NCBI RefSeq assembly: GCF_002217395.1
Contig: NZ_MUHD01000001.1
Span: forward strand, 1 to 64,000
Source of the DNA: Flavobacterium plurextorum
GTDB taxonomy: Bacteria; Bacteroidota; Bacteroidia; Flavobacteriales; Flavobacteriaceae
Direction of reading: 5' to 3'
Length of the DNA: 64,000 nucleotides
The notes under the pieces are model-generated. The model was not told the origin of the DNA. It made no database searches and saw nothing but the letters and a program-made list of their open reading frames with translations. Of the stretch, positions 54,609 to 63,587 are shown one piece after another; the first letter of the stretch is position 1; every line of letters begins with the position of its first letter. The position numbers and the translations under genes were made by a program.

Positions 54609-55631
54609 TTATTTTGTAATTCCAAACATCATAACTAATCTATCATTAAGATAAAAGTTCAAAGTTTGATCTGCTACATCAAAACGCAGGTCTTTACTGT
54701 TTAGGTAAGATAGTATTTTTTGTTCTGTTTTATTGCCTTCTTCACCAATACAAGCCATTGCTGTAACGGCAACATTATTAAAAGAAATACGATCGTCATT
54801 ACTTTCATAAGTTCCAGCGAAATTATTACAGCCTGTATTTCCACTTACTTTCTTTTCAGCTGGATTAAATTTAATAGAAGCTTTACCGTAATCCTGTCCA
54901 ACATTTTCAAGTGCGATTAGTTTCCAATTGTTTTTACCAATAAAACTCCAAAGTTCGTTTTGAGTTGGAATAGAAAATTCCATAACAATCTTATTCTTTG
55001 AATTTTTGAACTGTACTTTATTGTTTTTCTTTACAATTTTGAACTTTTTATTTGTTATCGCCGCACTAAAATCTTGTTCTAATTTCATGCTTTCAGGATC
55101 ACAAGCCATTAAAGTTCCAACAGGAGCAGCTGTTTTGATCTGATTTTTTGAAGAAAGCTTTGTATACTTTACATTGAAGTTATTACATCCATTTTTACCG
55201 CTGATTGTACCAGTTTCATTATTGATGGTAATAAATGCTTTTCCGTTGTTTATCTTTTTACCATTCAACTGCGTTAAAATCATTTTGGTATCATAAATTC
55301 CTTTTTCCTTGTTTACAGGAGTTTTCGAAATAATCTTTTCTAATTTATAAAGGTATGAAGAAGCATCAGCAGGAATAGGTTCTTGCCTTTTTGTTCTTTT
55401 TACCAATAACTCATATCGATTTCCTTTTTCAAAATTAAAACCTTCAATATGATTATAAAAAAGCTGCCATTCTTTATCATTGTCATATCTTACCTGAAGA
55501 CATTCCATAGGACCAACACCTTGACATGGCACTTTACTTTCTTTCACAAACATTTTTAAACTTTCCTGACCATATGTAAATGTTGATAATAATACTACCA
55601 CAAAAACATACATACTTTTTAATCTTTTCAT
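54609..55631 (-). CDS. DUF4377 and double META-domain protein
   Basis: A 340-residue exported protein (signal ending FTYGQ, residue 22). Residues about 24-100 match the DUF4377 pattern (VPCQGVGPMECLQVRYDNDK, WQLFYNHIEGFNFEKGNRYEL). Two META (HslJ-like) domains follow, about 112-225 (INNETGTISGKNGCNNFNVK, LMACDP) and 228-338 (KKVSGNTGCNNFAGTY, VTAMACIGEEG). META proteins are stress-linked envelope proteins of unclear activity; the conserved G-C-N-N-F motif is intact in both copies. Monocistronic, with a 229-base gap to the MscS gene and a terminator after it. Confidence 0.88.
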   Translation of the reverse strand: MKRLKSMYVFVVVLLSTFTYGQESLKMFVKESKVPCQGVGPMECLQVRYDNDKEWQLFYNHIEGFNFEKGNRYELLVKRTKRQEPIPADASSYLYKLEKIISKTPVNKEKGIYDTKMILTQLNGKKINNGKAFITINNETGTISGKNGCNNFNVKYTKLSSKNQIKTAAPVGTLMACDPESMKLEQDFSAAITNKKFKIVKKNNKVQFKNSKNKIVMEFSIPTQNELWSFIGKNNWKLIALENVGQDYGKASIKFNPAEKKVSGNTGCNNFAGTYESNDDRISFNNVAVTAMACIGEEGNKTEQKILSYLNSKDLRFDVADQTLNFYLNDRLVMMFGITK

Positions 55632-55860
55632 TGTTTTAATTTTTAGAATACTGATTATGCATTCTGATTATTCATGTTTTTTCTGCAGGCATGAATTGTG
55701 CCATTTTAAAATATAGAATGCTTTTAACTTTTTTTTATCACCAATTAATCCCTCTTTTTCTTTAACAATCAAACTACTACATACTGATAATCAACCCATT
55801 TAATCAATTAGAACAATAATCTTACGTTTTATTTTATTTAAGATTATTATAATAGTATTT

Positions 55861-57633
55861 TTATTCTTCTTTTGGCCTAAAACTGCCATCGTCTGGATAT
55901 TTGAGACTGTCTTTTATTTCTTCGACACGTTTAGGATCAAATTTAGGCAGCTGTAATTCATTATTCTCTTTCCATTTTTTAACGGTTTCCGAAATTGCTG
56001 CAGCCTTTTCGCTTGACATCGGTGTATCGCGAGCCATATAAAGTGTTTGCGATGGATAAGCCAAAGATGTTCCGCTTTGTTCTATTATATCCATCATTCG
56101 TAATAATATATCTTCCTGCACTTCCTGCGATATTTCAAAAGTTACGGCTTCTATGTATGCGGTAATCTCAACTTTCAAAGCGTCAGCAGTAATACCTGTA
56201 AAGCGTACGATAGGCGGAGAATTTAGCACCGCAGGATGAGCATACAATAAAGATCTAAGTTCTACCAATAAATATCGCATTTGATCAGGCGTTGTTTCCA
56301 TTCTAAAAGTAAATATCGGATTGAAGATAAAACGATCACGATGAGCATAATTTTCTATTTTACTCGCTGATAACTGCCCGTTTGGAATCGTTACAATTGT
56401 ACGTGCAGAAGTACGAAGCGTAGTCGAACGCATTCCGATTGATTCTACAGTGCCTTTAATATCATCAACTCGGCAATAATCTCCAACTCTCAATGGCTGA
56501 TCTGCAATAAGGCTGACACTGCCTACAAAATTTTCTATTGTTTTTTGCGCTCCTAATGCCAACGCGATACCTCCAATTCCTAATGCTGCAAGTCCAGCGG
56601 TAACATCTACGCCAATAATACCAAGTATTGCAATAATACCAATTATAACGATGGCTACTTTTGTGGTACGACTTAAAAACAAAACAGCAGAAACGGCAGA
56701 AATACGACCGCTTCTATTCATTCTGCTGCGTGTATACATACTCACAAAGTCAGTCATTCTCCAAAGCAAAATCAAGAAAGCTAGAATTCCAATTGTCAAT
56801 ATAATAATACTAAAGCGCTGACGAACTACTATAGAAATTCCCATGCGCTGTGTAAATGCGACAAATAAAATCACCGTAAGATACATATGTATTGGCAGTG
56901 AAAAAGCTTCTATAACGGCGTCGCCCTTCTCGCTTGCAGCTTTTTTCCAAAATTTTTGCACTAGAAAACCAATTACAAAAACCAGCAGCCTGGCAAGCAA
57001 ATAACATACTAAAGTCATGATTACCACAACCGCCCAATGACCAACGGGAACATTTCCTAGTTTTCGCTCTTTTAAAACATCAGGTAATACCCTGTCTAAA
57101 AAAGTTTTTTCTCCAGAAATATCAGCTGAAGCAATTGCTTCAACCGTTTCTGCAGAAAAAAGCCATAATGACGGCTGACTGTCATCGGATTGGTTTTCTA
57201 AATAAAGCTGTATTGCTGTTCTGTCTGTAGATATACTTCCCACGAGATCAACACCAGTTGCCAAATCATCGTCTATACGTCCAATTTCTTTACTGCTGAT
57301 GATTGAAGATGGCGAGAAAGTTCCACCCTGATCTAACAACTGCTGGAAAGTTTTTGCTATACGTATTCTTTCGGCAGTTTTGCGATAGGAACGTTTACTT
57401 AGCACCAAATATTGACTGGCACGTAAATAATTTTGATCACCAAGAGCCTTAATAAATCCGTTAACAGTTCCTTGCGGCGTCCTTCTTCCAAGTGAATCTT
57501 CTGGAATTTTCGCTGGTTCTTCAGTTGCTGCTTTGCTCGTACCTAACAACTGGGCTGTTCCAGTATTTGGTTTTAACAATACTATCAGAAACAACAACGA
57601 ATAAGACAGTAAACGCTTTACATTTATAATCAT
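55861..57633 (-). CDS. MscS-family mechanosensitive channel with periplasmic N-terminal domain
   Basis: A 590-residue inner-membrane channel. Signal-like segment at about 8-28, a periplasmic region (about 30-195), then about four membrane spans (near 200-225, 250-270, 278-300 and 325-345) and the pore helix with VTAGLAALGIGGIALALGAQKTI (about 350-372), the Gly/Ala-packed TM3 signature. The MscS beta domain follows (ADQPLRVGDYCRV, VESIGMRSTTLRT, TIPNGQL) and a C-terminal alpha/beta domain. It releases solutes on osmotic downshock. The coding sequence is more G+C-rich than neighbouring genes. Downstream 55632-55860 has no clear terminator or other feature. Confidence 0.92.
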   Translation of the reverse strand: MIINVKRLLSYSLLFLIVLLKPNTGTAQLLGTSKAATEEPAKIPEDSLGRRTPQGTVNGFIKALGDQNYLRASQYLVLSKRSYRKTAERIRIAKTFQQLLDQGGTFSPSSIISSKEIGRIDDDLATGVDLVGSISTDRTAIQLYLENQSDDSQPSLWLFSAETVEAIASADISGEKTFLDRVLPDVLKERKLGNVPVGHWAVVVIMTLVCYLLARLLVFVIGFLVQKFWKKAASEKGDAVIEAFSLPIHMYLTVILFVAFTQRMGISIVVRQRFSIIILTIGILAFLILLWRMTDFVSMYTRSRMNRSGRISAVSAVLFLSRTTKVAIVIIGIIAILGIIGVDVTAGLAALGIGGIALALGAQKTIENFVGSVSLIADQPLRVGDYCRVDDIKGTVESIGMRSTTLRTSARTIVTIPNGQLSASKIENYAHRDRFIFNPIFTFRMETTPDQMRYLLVELRSLLYAHPAVLNSPPIVRFTGITADALKVEITAYIEAVTFEISQEVQEDILLRMMDIIEQSGTSLAYPSQTLYMARDTPMSSEKAAAISETVKKWKENNELQLPKFDPKRVEEIKDSLKYPDDGSFRPKEE

Positions 57634-57846
57634 GCTCTTATTTATTTTACCGATTTAAAATACTAAAAATAAGAAATATAGCAGATAAAAGGAATCTTTT
57701 TGATAAGAAAAAAGAAAACTGTCTTGTAATAGTAAAGGCTTAGAAATAAATAAAATTCAAATTAAGCCCTTTGAATACGGTATCAAAATCATGATATACA
57801 AGACTGTAAATATTTAAAACATACCCTATTCGTAGATTTTAAAGCC

Positions 57847-57878
57847 AAAAAAAAGTCCTAATTCTCATTAGGACTTTT
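57847..57878. terminator. Terminator after the third susD region
   Basis: AAAAGTCCTAAT (57851-57862) pairs perfectly with ATTAGGACTTTT (57867-57878), and the minus-strand product ends in eight T residues. It lies 275 bases past the susD stop, beyond the repeat element. Confidence 0.85.
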
Positions 57879-57966
57879 ACAAATTGATCACATTGGATCA
57901 GGATAGTGATCTATTTGATTTTTTTTTCAATAGAAAGTAATATCCTATTGAATTGTAATTATTCTC

Positions 57967-58102
57967 AACACGCAGAAACATAGCTTTTGCAACCAAAAAC
58001 TAGACGTTTTACTTTTCCTAAATTCGCATAACTCCTCTATGTGAAAGGAACATATTTCTTTTTTGTTCACTTTTTAATCTAATACCTATGTTTCTATGTG
58101 TT
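57967..58102. repeat. Intergenic element with inverted ends, copy 2
   Basis: A 136-bp relative of the element at 9259-9416. Ends AACACGCAGAAACATAG and CTATGTTTCTATGTGTT are near-perfect inverted repeats. Outer parts align with copy 1 with many substitutions, but the GC-rich central hairpin of copy 1 is replaced by unrelated sequence. It starts 50 bases after the susD stop codon. Confidence 0.7.
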
Positions 58103-58152
58103 AATTATTTTTTCATTACACTAAAATGTGAACACTCTTTTTAGAGTCTCGT

Positions 58153-59577
58153 TTATTTTGCATCAAACCATAATTTTGTTGTAAGCAAATCTTTTCCTTG
58201 AGCAGAAACTGCTGTTTGATAATTAGATCCGTTCAAAGACTGCTCTGTTCCTGGATAGAAGAAACGAGACGGAATTTGTCCATCCAAAACTGTAGATGGT
58301 CCCGCTTTCAACACAGGATAATCTAGTCTTCTCCATTCTGTAAAAGCATCAAGACCTTGTCCGTAAAATGCAATCCATTTTTGCGTGCCTATCGATTTAG
58401 CATAATTCGAAGCATCATACTTTACAGACGCCTGATTAAGATAATTAGAAATAGCAGTCGCATCTGTAATTCCAAATTGATTAAACGACGCGGTAATTGC
58501 ATTTTTATAAAGCTGCTCTGCGTCTCCCGAAATGTAACCGCGCGCTGCTGCTTCTGCAAGATTAAATAATACTTCTGAATAAGAAACAATTACAGCTGGC
58601 GATGATGAAGTCAGGAAATAAGTTCCCGGCTTTGATGTCTTCGCAAAACCTTGAGAATTGGCATCACTATTCGTTAATCCATTACCTGCTCCCACATATT
58701 TAACTACACTTTTATCGCTTGGCAATTGTGCATAAACAGGTAAACGCGGATCAGATAACTCTGTTAATTTATCAACCAATGTTTTCGAAACACGAAAATC
58801 ATCACGCGTTTCAAACCAAGCTGAAGCAGGATTCTGCTGAGGCGAACTCGTATAGGTAAATTTAAAAGTATCGTTATTGCTGCTCAATACTCCTGCAGCA
58901 TCTGTAGTTGCATCAATCGCAGCCTGTTTAGCCAAAGCTGGTTCTTTATCTGAAATTCTCAATGCAATACGCAAACGAAGCGAATTTACCAGTTTTTTCC
59001 ATTTTGTAATATCTCCTTTGTAAGCCAAATCGCCAGTCACAGTACCGTTTGTTGTACTTAAAAATGACTGAGCTTGTTTTAAGTCTTCAAGCAATCCTGT
59101 ATACACTTCTTTTTGTGTGTTATAAGCAGGCGTTACTTTTAAACCTGCTTCTTTGTAAGGAATACTTCCATAAGCATCTGTCAATAATAAAAATGTCCAT
59201 GAACGCAGGGTTAATGCAATCCCTTTATAATTGGAATTTGCCTGTTGATCAGAAAACTTCAAAATCGTATTCAAATCTGTAATCAAAGTGGCATAACCCG
59301 TATTCCATAAAGAAGTAAAAGAAGTATTAGACACATCGTATCTGTCTGGCTCAGTATATTGAATTTTAGCCCAATGCTGCACAAATAACAAAGACGAATT
59401 AAAGTTTGTATTATCTCCCCAATACAAGTCAGCTCCTTGTTTTAATGTTCCAGTTAACAAATAAGGTGCTAAAGGAGTTTCGGTCGCATTTGGATTTTTA
59501 TTAATATCATCCAAAGTATCGCTGCAAGACACGAACGTCAATGCAAATAGCGTTATATATGATAGTTTTTTAAGCAT
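58153..59577 (-). CDS. SusD/RagB-like lipoprotein (SusD-like_2 type)
   Basis: A 474-residue surface lipoprotein; signal ends LTFVSC with Cys18 as lipid anchor, followed by SDTLDD. INKNPNATETPLAPYLLTG and the C-terminal WIAFYGQGLDAFTEWRRLDYP mark it as SusD-like_2, the same subgroup as the protein of the alpha-glucan locus. It follows its SusC by 12 bases. No enzyme gene accompanies this pair in the window, so its ligand cannot be guessed from context. Confidence 0.92.
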   Translation of the reverse strand: MLKKLSYITLFALTFVSCSDTLDDINKNPNATETPLAPYLLTGTLKQGADLYWGDNTNFNSSLLFVQHWAKIQYTEPDRYDVSNTSFTSLWNTGYATLITDLNTILKFSDQQANSNYKGIALTLRSWTFLLLTDAYGSIPYKEAGLKVTPAYNTQKEVYTGLLEDLKQAQSFLSTTNGTVTGDLAYKGDITKWKKLVNSLRLRIALRISDKEPALAKQAAIDATTDAAGVLSSNNDTFKFTYTSSPQQNPASAWFETRDDFRVSKTLVDKLTELSDPRLPVYAQLPSDKSVVKYVGAGNGLTNSDANSQGFAKTSKPGTYFLTSSSPAVIVSYSEVLFNLAEAAARGYISGDAEQLYKNAITASFNQFGITDATAISNYLNQASVKYDASNYAKSIGTQKWIAFYGQGLDAFTEWRRLDYPVLKAGPSTVLDGQIPSRFFYPGTEQSLNGSNYQTAVSAQGKDLLTTKLWFDAK

Positions 59578-59589
59578 GATTTCGTGTTT

Positions 59590-62500
59590 TTAAAATTTAA
59601 GATTAACATTAAGACTGTAACTTCTTGTTGTTGGTAAAGCTAAACTCTCCAACCCTTGAGCATTTCCAGTATTGAAAGCTGTTTCAGGATCAATATTTGG
59701 CGCATCTTTATAGATAAAGAATAGATTACGACCTACAGCAGTTATACTTGCAGCTTCTAATCCCAGCTTCTTAACGAATGATTTATTTAAATTGTAAGCT
59801 AGTTTTACTTCTCTTAATTTTACAAAAGTTGAGCTGTAGACATAGGCTTCACTAATATTGTATGATGCTTTATAGTATTCCTGTGCACTAATCACTTGAT
59901 TGTTTGCAGTTCCATCAGCATACACTCCCTTAAAGATCATTCCGTCATCATATACCGTTACTCCGCTTGGAGCAGTTCCGCCAGCTACTAATGTTTTCGG
60001 ATTTGCAGTGTTATTACTTGGATAATAGTAACTTAATCCGCCATTTGCAGCATCACGACCCGGAAGAGTTTGTGCTAATACACCTGTATAATTACCCGTT
60101 CTATTAGTTCCTGAAAAAAGCTCTCCGCCTACACTCGCGTCAACAAGAAATGAAAGTTCGATATTCTTGTAAGTCAATGTATTTGTCACACCTGCAAGAT
60201 AATCTGGAGTATAATGTCCTAGTACTTTCTTTTGCGGATCAGCTTTTGGTAATCCGTTTGCTCCTACTACAATATTTCCACTTGCATCACGCTGATATGC
60301 TGTACCGTAAAGTGCTCCATAAGCCTGCCCAACAGATGCTAATACATCAACACCTCCAGAACTTCCAATGGTATAATTTTGAATTTGTTTGTCATAATCA
60401 AGAATTTCAACTTTGCTGATATTCTTAGAATAATTCACACCAACATTCCATTTAAAATCTTGCGTTTGAATAGGAGTTCCGTCCAATTGAATTTCTATAC
60501 CACGGTTGTTTATTTTTCCTGCATTGATTAATTGCGAATTATAACCGCTTGAAGCTGTAGTTTTTATTTCTAAAATTTGGTCAAAACTATTCGTATTATA
60601 ATAAGCAGCATCAAAATGCAATCTGTTTTTCCAGAACGAAGCTTCTACACCAACTTCAGTTGAACGAGTTGTTTCTGGTTTCAAATTCTCATTCAGTTTT
60701 TTCTGTGAAGATGTCTGAATAGGATTTCCGTCGAATGCAGTTTGGAAATTATAAACTGTAGACAATTGATACGGATCTGCATCATTACCAACTTCAGACC
60801 AGCCTCCGCGTAGTTTTAAGAAATCAAGCGTATTGCTTTTCAAATTCAAAGCTTCAGACAACACTAAACTACCATTGATAGACGGGTAAAAATACGAACG
60901 GTTGCTGCTCGGTAATGTTGATGACCAATCATTACGAGCCGTAACATTTACAAAAGCATAATTTTTATATCCAAATTGTGCCGAAGCATATGCACTATAC
61001 ACTCTTAATTTTGATAATGTATTGTATGACGTTAATGGGTCTCTTGAATTGTTTAATGTATATAAATCAGGAACCGCTAAACGTGGTGCTTTTTGATAAT
61101 TGTTTGCATCACTGTGATTACGAATATTGAAACCGGCAAGAGCATCCAAACTAAAATCATCGCTTAGTTTTTTAGTATATGTAAAAATACCTTCCGTATT
61201 GCTTTCGCTTACTGTGTAAGCATCTTCGGCATACGATCCAAAAGGAGTTCCATTTGTACCATATTTAATTTGGTATTTTCTGCGATCGTTATAATAATCA
61301 ACTCCTGTGCGGAATTTAAAATTAAGTCCGTCTGCCAGTTTTGCATCCAAATGGATATCTCCTATTAAACGATTACGCTGTTGACTAGTTGTATTGTAAT
61401 AAGCATTCCAGTATGGATTACTATAGTAACTGTTATTCCAATTTACGTCTCTATTATTTCTAAGCTGATTAATATCAACCTGACGACCGAACCAAAGAAA
61501 CTGCAGCATTACACCAGCAGCACGTGCTCCCATTGGACCACCTGGTAAAGCAGGAGCATCTGTAACAATATAATTTCCTGTTACTCCTACTTTTACATTT
61601 TTAGATATTTGATAATTAGTGTTAATCGTAAAGTTCGTTTTATTTACTTCACTATTTGGCACCGTACCATTTTGTTTTTGATTGTTTATTCCTAAACGGA
61701 AATCCGATTTATCATCTGATCTGGCAACAGAAATACTATTATCAAAAGTAAGTCCTGTATTAAAAAAGTCTCTCACATTATCCGGATTAGCGACAAAAGG
61801 AACTGCCTGACCATTAGAGTAAAATTGAGGAATAAGACGTCCGTCTAATTTAGGTCCCCAGCTTTCATCAACACCATCGTTAATTCCGCCTCCTTTACCA
61901 TCTACGTAACTAAATTTTCCGTTTGAACCTTGTCCGAATGAATTTTGAAAACTAGGTAAAGTAGCAACTTGTGAAATTGTTATACCCGAGCTAACACTTA
62001 TCCCAAGTCCTTTTTGACTTTTTCCAGATTTTGTAGTAATAAGAACAACACCATGTGCTGCACGAGATCCATAAAGCGCTGCCGCGTTAGGTCCTTTCAA
62101 TACCGTCAATGTTTCAATATCCTGAGGGTTTAAATCTGAAATTGCATTTTTAAAATCACGAGTTGCACCTCCAGAATTTAACTGTGAGTTATCTACAGGA
62201 ACGCCATCTACAACAAATAACGGCTGATTATTTCCTGCGATAGAAGTTTCTCCACGAATAATAATACGTGAAGATCCCATATCTCCTTGTGAATTTGTAA
62301 TACGAACACCTGCCAATTTTCCAGCAAGACTGTTCAAAAAGTTTGTTTCTTTTGTATCTGCTATATCCTTGTTCTTAAGTGACTGCGTAGTATATCCTAA
62401 AGATTTCTTTTCTTTTGTAATTCCTAGTGCCGTAACCACAACTTCTGACAGTACATTTTGCTCTTCGGTAAGATCAATAATAACTGAATTTTGATTAACT

Positions 62501-62778
62501 ACAACTTCCCTTTTTTTATAACCCAAATAGCTAACTACTAAAGTATAAGGAAATTTTTGTCCTGTTTGGAAGAAGAATCTTCCATCTAAATCTGTTACAA
62601 CGCCATGCGTAGTGCCTTTTATGTTTATTGAAGCGCCAATAACCGGCTCTTTTGTAATGGCATCTATTACTGTTCCTTCAAGTTTAGATTGGATCAGAGG
62701 TTTTGTCTCTTGTGCATTAATCCCTATGGAAATCAACAAAATACACAACCATGTATATCTATTTAATATTTTTTTCAT
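59590..62778 (-). CDS. SusC/RagA TonB-dependent transporter without STN domain
   Basis: A 1062-residue outer-membrane transporter (signal ending GINAQ, residue 22). A carboxypeptidase-regulatory-like domain (about 30-110; KLEGTVIDAITKEPVIGASI) leads directly to the plug (VVVTALGITKEKKSLGYTTQ, VLKGPNAAALYGSRAAHG) and the barrel ending SLNVNLKF. It lacks the STN domain found in the other two transporters and has no sigma/FecR pair beside it, so it is regulated differently. Candidate controls are the promoter at 63166-63196 and an antisense RNA at the start codon. Confidence 0.93.
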   Translation of the reverse strand: MKKILNRYTWLCILLISIGINAQETKPLIQSKLEGTVIDAITKEPVIGASINIKGTTHGVVTDLDGRFFFQTGQKFPYTLVVSYLGYKKREVVVNQNSVIIDLTEEQNVLSEVVVTALGITKEKKSLGYTTQSLKNKDIADTKETNFLNSLAGKLAGVRITNSQGDMGSSRIIIRGETSIAGNNQPLFVVDGVPVDNSQLNSGGATRDFKNAISDLNPQDIETLTVLKGPNAAALYGSRAAHGVVLITTKSGKSQKGLGISVSSGITISQVATLPSFQNSFGQGSNGKFSYVDGKGGGINDGVDESWGPKLDGRLIPQFYSNGQAVPFVANPDNVRDFFNTGLTFDNSISVARSDDKSDFRLGINNQKQNGTVPNSEVNKTNFTINTNYQISKNVKVGVTGNYIVTDAPALPGGPMGARAAGVMLQFLWFGRQVDINQLRNNRDVNWNNSYYSNPYWNAYYNTTSQQRNRLIGDIHLDAKLADGLNFKFRTGVDYYNDRRKYQIKYGTNGTPFGSYAEDAYTVSESNTEGIFTYTKKLSDDFSLDALAGFNIRNHSDANNYQKAPRLAVPDLYTLNNSRDPLTSYNTLSKLRVYSAYASAQFGYKNYAFVNVTARNDWSSTLPSSNRSYFYPSINGSLVLSEALNLKSNTLDFLKLRGGWSEVGNDADPYQLSTVYNFQTAFDGNPIQTSSQKKLNENLKPETTRSTEVGVEASFWKNRLHFDAAYYNTNSFDQILEIKTTASSGYNSQLINAGKINNRGIEIQLDGTPIQTQDFKWNVGVNYSKNISKVEILDYDKQIQNYTIGSSGGVDVLASVGQAYGALYGTAYQRDASGNIVVGANGLPKADPQKKVLGHYTPDYLAGVTNTLTYKNIELSFLVDASVGGELFSGTNRTGNYTGVLAQTLPGRDAANGGLSYYYPSNNTANPKTLVAGGTAPSGVTVYDDGMIFKGVYADGTANNQVISAQEYYKASYNISEAYVYSSTFVKLREVKLAYNLNKSFVKKLGLEAASITAVGRNLFFIYKDAPNIDPETAFNTGNAQGLESLALPTTRSYSLNVNLKF

Positions 62779-62907
62779 TACTTTGTTTTAGTTTAATAAA
62801 TAAGGTGAGCCGAAAACGGATTTACTCCATTATCGCTTTCCTTTTAAGAGATGAACAATTTCTTTAAGCTTCGCCATTTCTGCTGCAACAGAAATGGTTT
62901 TTTATTT
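62778..62907 (+). ncRNA. Candidate cis-antisense RNA in the third susC leader
   Basis: A + strand -7-like box TTACTTTG (62778-62785) begins on the last base of the antisense of the susC start codon, the same offset as at 14754. The + strand terminator CCATTTCTG (62874-62882) against CAGAAATGG (62889-62897), then TTTTTTATTT, would end an RNA of about 110 nucleotides covering the susC leader. The terminator is strong and wrongly oriented for susC itself; no other + strand gene is present to use it. The promoter box deviates from consensus at one position. Confidence 0.4.
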
Positions 62908-63165
62908 GCTGCACATTCGCTTTTTCATTTTTTTTATTTTGGATTACTATTATTTGAACTGATTTCACAAGAACTCGGCCCTAAAACTAAGGCTGTATCT
63001 TGATTAAAAAATTGGTATGAATTTGAGATTGAAGAATTGTTAATCGTGATAACCTTAAAACAGAAACTGTTTATTGGTTCTCCTCATATTCAAAAATGAA
63101 ATATATTTGATAATCTTTAATCTTTGGGTGCCTCTTGCATTTTAAACTCTACTAATTTGATAGAA

Positions 63166-63196
63166 CAAAAGTATATTTTAAAATAGTAAACCCAAA
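63166..63196 (-). promoter_or_regulatory. Promoter of the third susC-susD operon
   Basis: On the minus strand TTTG (63193-63196), 19 bases, then TACTTTTG (63166-63173): a full Bacteroidota housekeeping promoter with the same spacing as the one at 169-198. It leaves an untranslated leader of about 380 bases before susC, long enough for regulation by antisense RNA. The leader holds the + strand terminator described above and nothing else recognised. Confidence 0.65.
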
Positions 63197-63390
63197 ATTT
63201 TAATTGCTTTTTTTACAAAAGAAATGTTAACTCTATTGAATAAGAATATTTAACTCACTAAACACAAGTAATTTAAGGTGTTTCATATTTTCTTATTGAG
63301 TGTAAGATTTTTTTTAAACCAACAGTCTAAAATTAGAAATAGCAGTAGGTTTTAAAGGAATTATCAAAATAATAAAACGTATTAAAACAA

Positions 63391-63419
63391 AAAAACCTCC
63401 AAAATGATCATTTTGGAGA
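63391..63419 (-). terminator. Second terminator after the SIMPL gene
   Basis: CTCCAAAATGA (63398-63408) is directly followed by TCATTTTGGAG (63409-63419), a 22-bp perfect palindrome; the minus-strand product runs into GGTTTTTTTG. The loop would open from the central pairs. Confidence 0.8.
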
Positions 63420-63520
63420 TTCAGTATTTCTAAAATTTTAATTAGGAGTTATGACTTAGCAAACAAGAATAAGATAAAACTCATTAGAAGGAATCTAAAA
63501 TCAAGATCAAAAAAATCAGG

Positions 63521-63567
63521 CAAAAAAAAAAATCCAAATCCCAATTTTACATTGGAATTTGGATTTT
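63521..63567 (-). terminator. First terminator after the SIMPL gene
   Basis: AAAATCCAAATCCCAAT (63529-63545) pairs with ATTGGAATTTGGATTTT (63551-63567), complete on the minus-strand RNA with one G-U pair, and followed by 11 T residues. It starts 21 bases past the SIMPL stop codon. Confidence 0.9.
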
Positions 63568-63587
63568 ATATTGATCTTTTATAAGTC

